This document shows positions 63,800-64,000 of a stretch of DNA of 64,000 bases, piece by piece (positions within the stretch are counted from its first letter, which is position 1; the number at the start of each line of letters is the position of its first letter). Origin of the DNA: Clostridiaceae bacterium (lineage in GTDB: Bacteria; Bacillota; Clostridia; Saccharofermentanales; DTU023); contig DUVN01000029.1 in the NCBI GenBank assembly GCA_012841015.1, positions 21,603 to 85,602 on the forward strand, in the 5' to 3' direction. The translations under genes and the position numbers were made by a program. The notes beneath the pieces are model-generated. The model saw nothing but the letters and a program-made list of their open reading frames with translations. It was not told the origin of the DNA and searched no databases.

Positions 63800-64000
63800 T
63801 GGTCAAAATTTCCACTTTGAGTAGCAGTGTCTTGCCTAAAGTGTAATTTTTGACCATTTCGGAGTATTTTTAAGGAGATTGTGGTCAAAAAATCGACTTT
63901 GAGTAGCGGTGTCTTGCCTAAAGCGTAATTTTTGACCATTTCGGAGTATTTTTAAGGAGATTATGGTCAAAAAATCGACTTTGAGTAGCGGTGTCTTGCC
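63800..64000 (+). repeat. 82-bp palindromic repeat array, copy 3 (continues past the window)
   Basis: Units start at 63800, 63882 and 63964, exactly 82 bp apart, and the array runs off the window end. Arms are TGGTCAAAAAATCGACTTT and AAAGCGTAATTTTTGACC, with a conserved core GAGTAGCGGTGTCTTGCC and an identical linker (TTCGGAGTATTTTTAAGGAG). The first full unit differs slightly; the later units are almost identical, suggesting recent expansion or correction. Confidence 0.9.

Noticed and set aside
63730..63939. Minus-strand frame over the third repeat array, and a similar one at 7209-7526
   Set aside because: The frames follow the repeat units, differ in sequence between arrays and lack ribosome binding sites.

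Overview
The window looks like a chromosomal segment of an anaerobic bacterium of the Bacillota, most likely Clostridia-like. The basis is the gene mix: a rubrerythrin next to a Fur/PerR-type regulator, an NADH-rubredoxin-oxidoreductase-like flavoprotein, a YtrA-type GntR/ABC operon, a CotH / VTC / DUF4956 cassette, an AmmeMemoRadiSam set and a FeoA-FeoA-FeoB operon. Ribosome binding sites are strong (GGAGG type) and gene density is high. No rRNA, tRNA, complete insertion sequence, prophage or cas gene was seen. Genus is not assignable by eye.

Layout: 0.1-3.8 kb pheS-pheT (minus); 3.9-6.7 kb a putative zinc peptidase, a metallo-beta-lactamase-fold hydrolase and an ADP-ribosylglycohydrolase; 6.7-7.6 kb a gene-free stretch with two repeat families; 7.7-10.5 kb an oxidative stress block (superoxide dismutase, DUF1275 membrane protein, rubrerythrin, PerR-like regulator); 10.8-13.0 kb a CutC / GH29 alpha-L-fucosidase fusion; 13.2-18.8 kb rhomboid protease, flavoproteins, a TIM-barrel protein and TcdA; 19.2-20.6 kb an SPFH/zinc-ribbon protein; 21-26.5 kb YhaM-like nuclease and the CotH - DUF4956 - VTC polyphosphate polymerase genes with a repeat-rich PepSY lipoprotein upstream; 27-30.5 kb DUF4428 protein and AmmeMemoRadiSam B, A and radical SAM genes; 30.7-35.3 kb a GntR-controlled ABC transporter; 35.5-39.3 kb ferrous iron uptake with a DtxR-like regulator; 40.1-44.4 kb proton-translocating transhydrogenase; 44.6-55.5 kb an accessory metabolic region (SCP2-like protein, class III aminotransferase, split transketolase, second SCP2-like protein, TetR regulator, YjbQ protein, old-yellow-enzyme-type reductase, Gfo/Idh dehydrogenase, DeoC aldolase); 55.8-58.9 kb PPC-domain protein, ABC exporter and pyrophosphatase; 59-63.6 kb the str operon rpsL-rpsG-fusA-tuf.

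The most unusual things are these. (1) A family of ~82-bp palindromic tandem repeats occurs in three separate arrays (7.2, 39.7 and 63.8 kb). Each array lies in the same orientation just beyond a shared GGGGCTGTCTCAAAA-type hairpin that follows an unrelated gene (sod, pntB, tuf). (2) The transhydrogenase beta subunit carries three tandem copies of its nucleotide-binding domain III, each 189 residues apart, all with an N-F/Y-D sequence where the familiar proteins have K-R-S. (3) A cytoplasmic CutC-alpha-fucosidase fusion. (4) An operon that brackets an aminotransferase and a two-subunit transketolase with two SCP2-like lipid-binding proteins, preceded by a 36-bp palindrome and followed by a TetR regulator and an enoate-reductase-like flavoprotein. 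This suggests carbon-carbon bond chemistry on a hydrophobic substrate; a relation to steroid side-chain desmolase (DesAB) chemistry is a hypothesis only.
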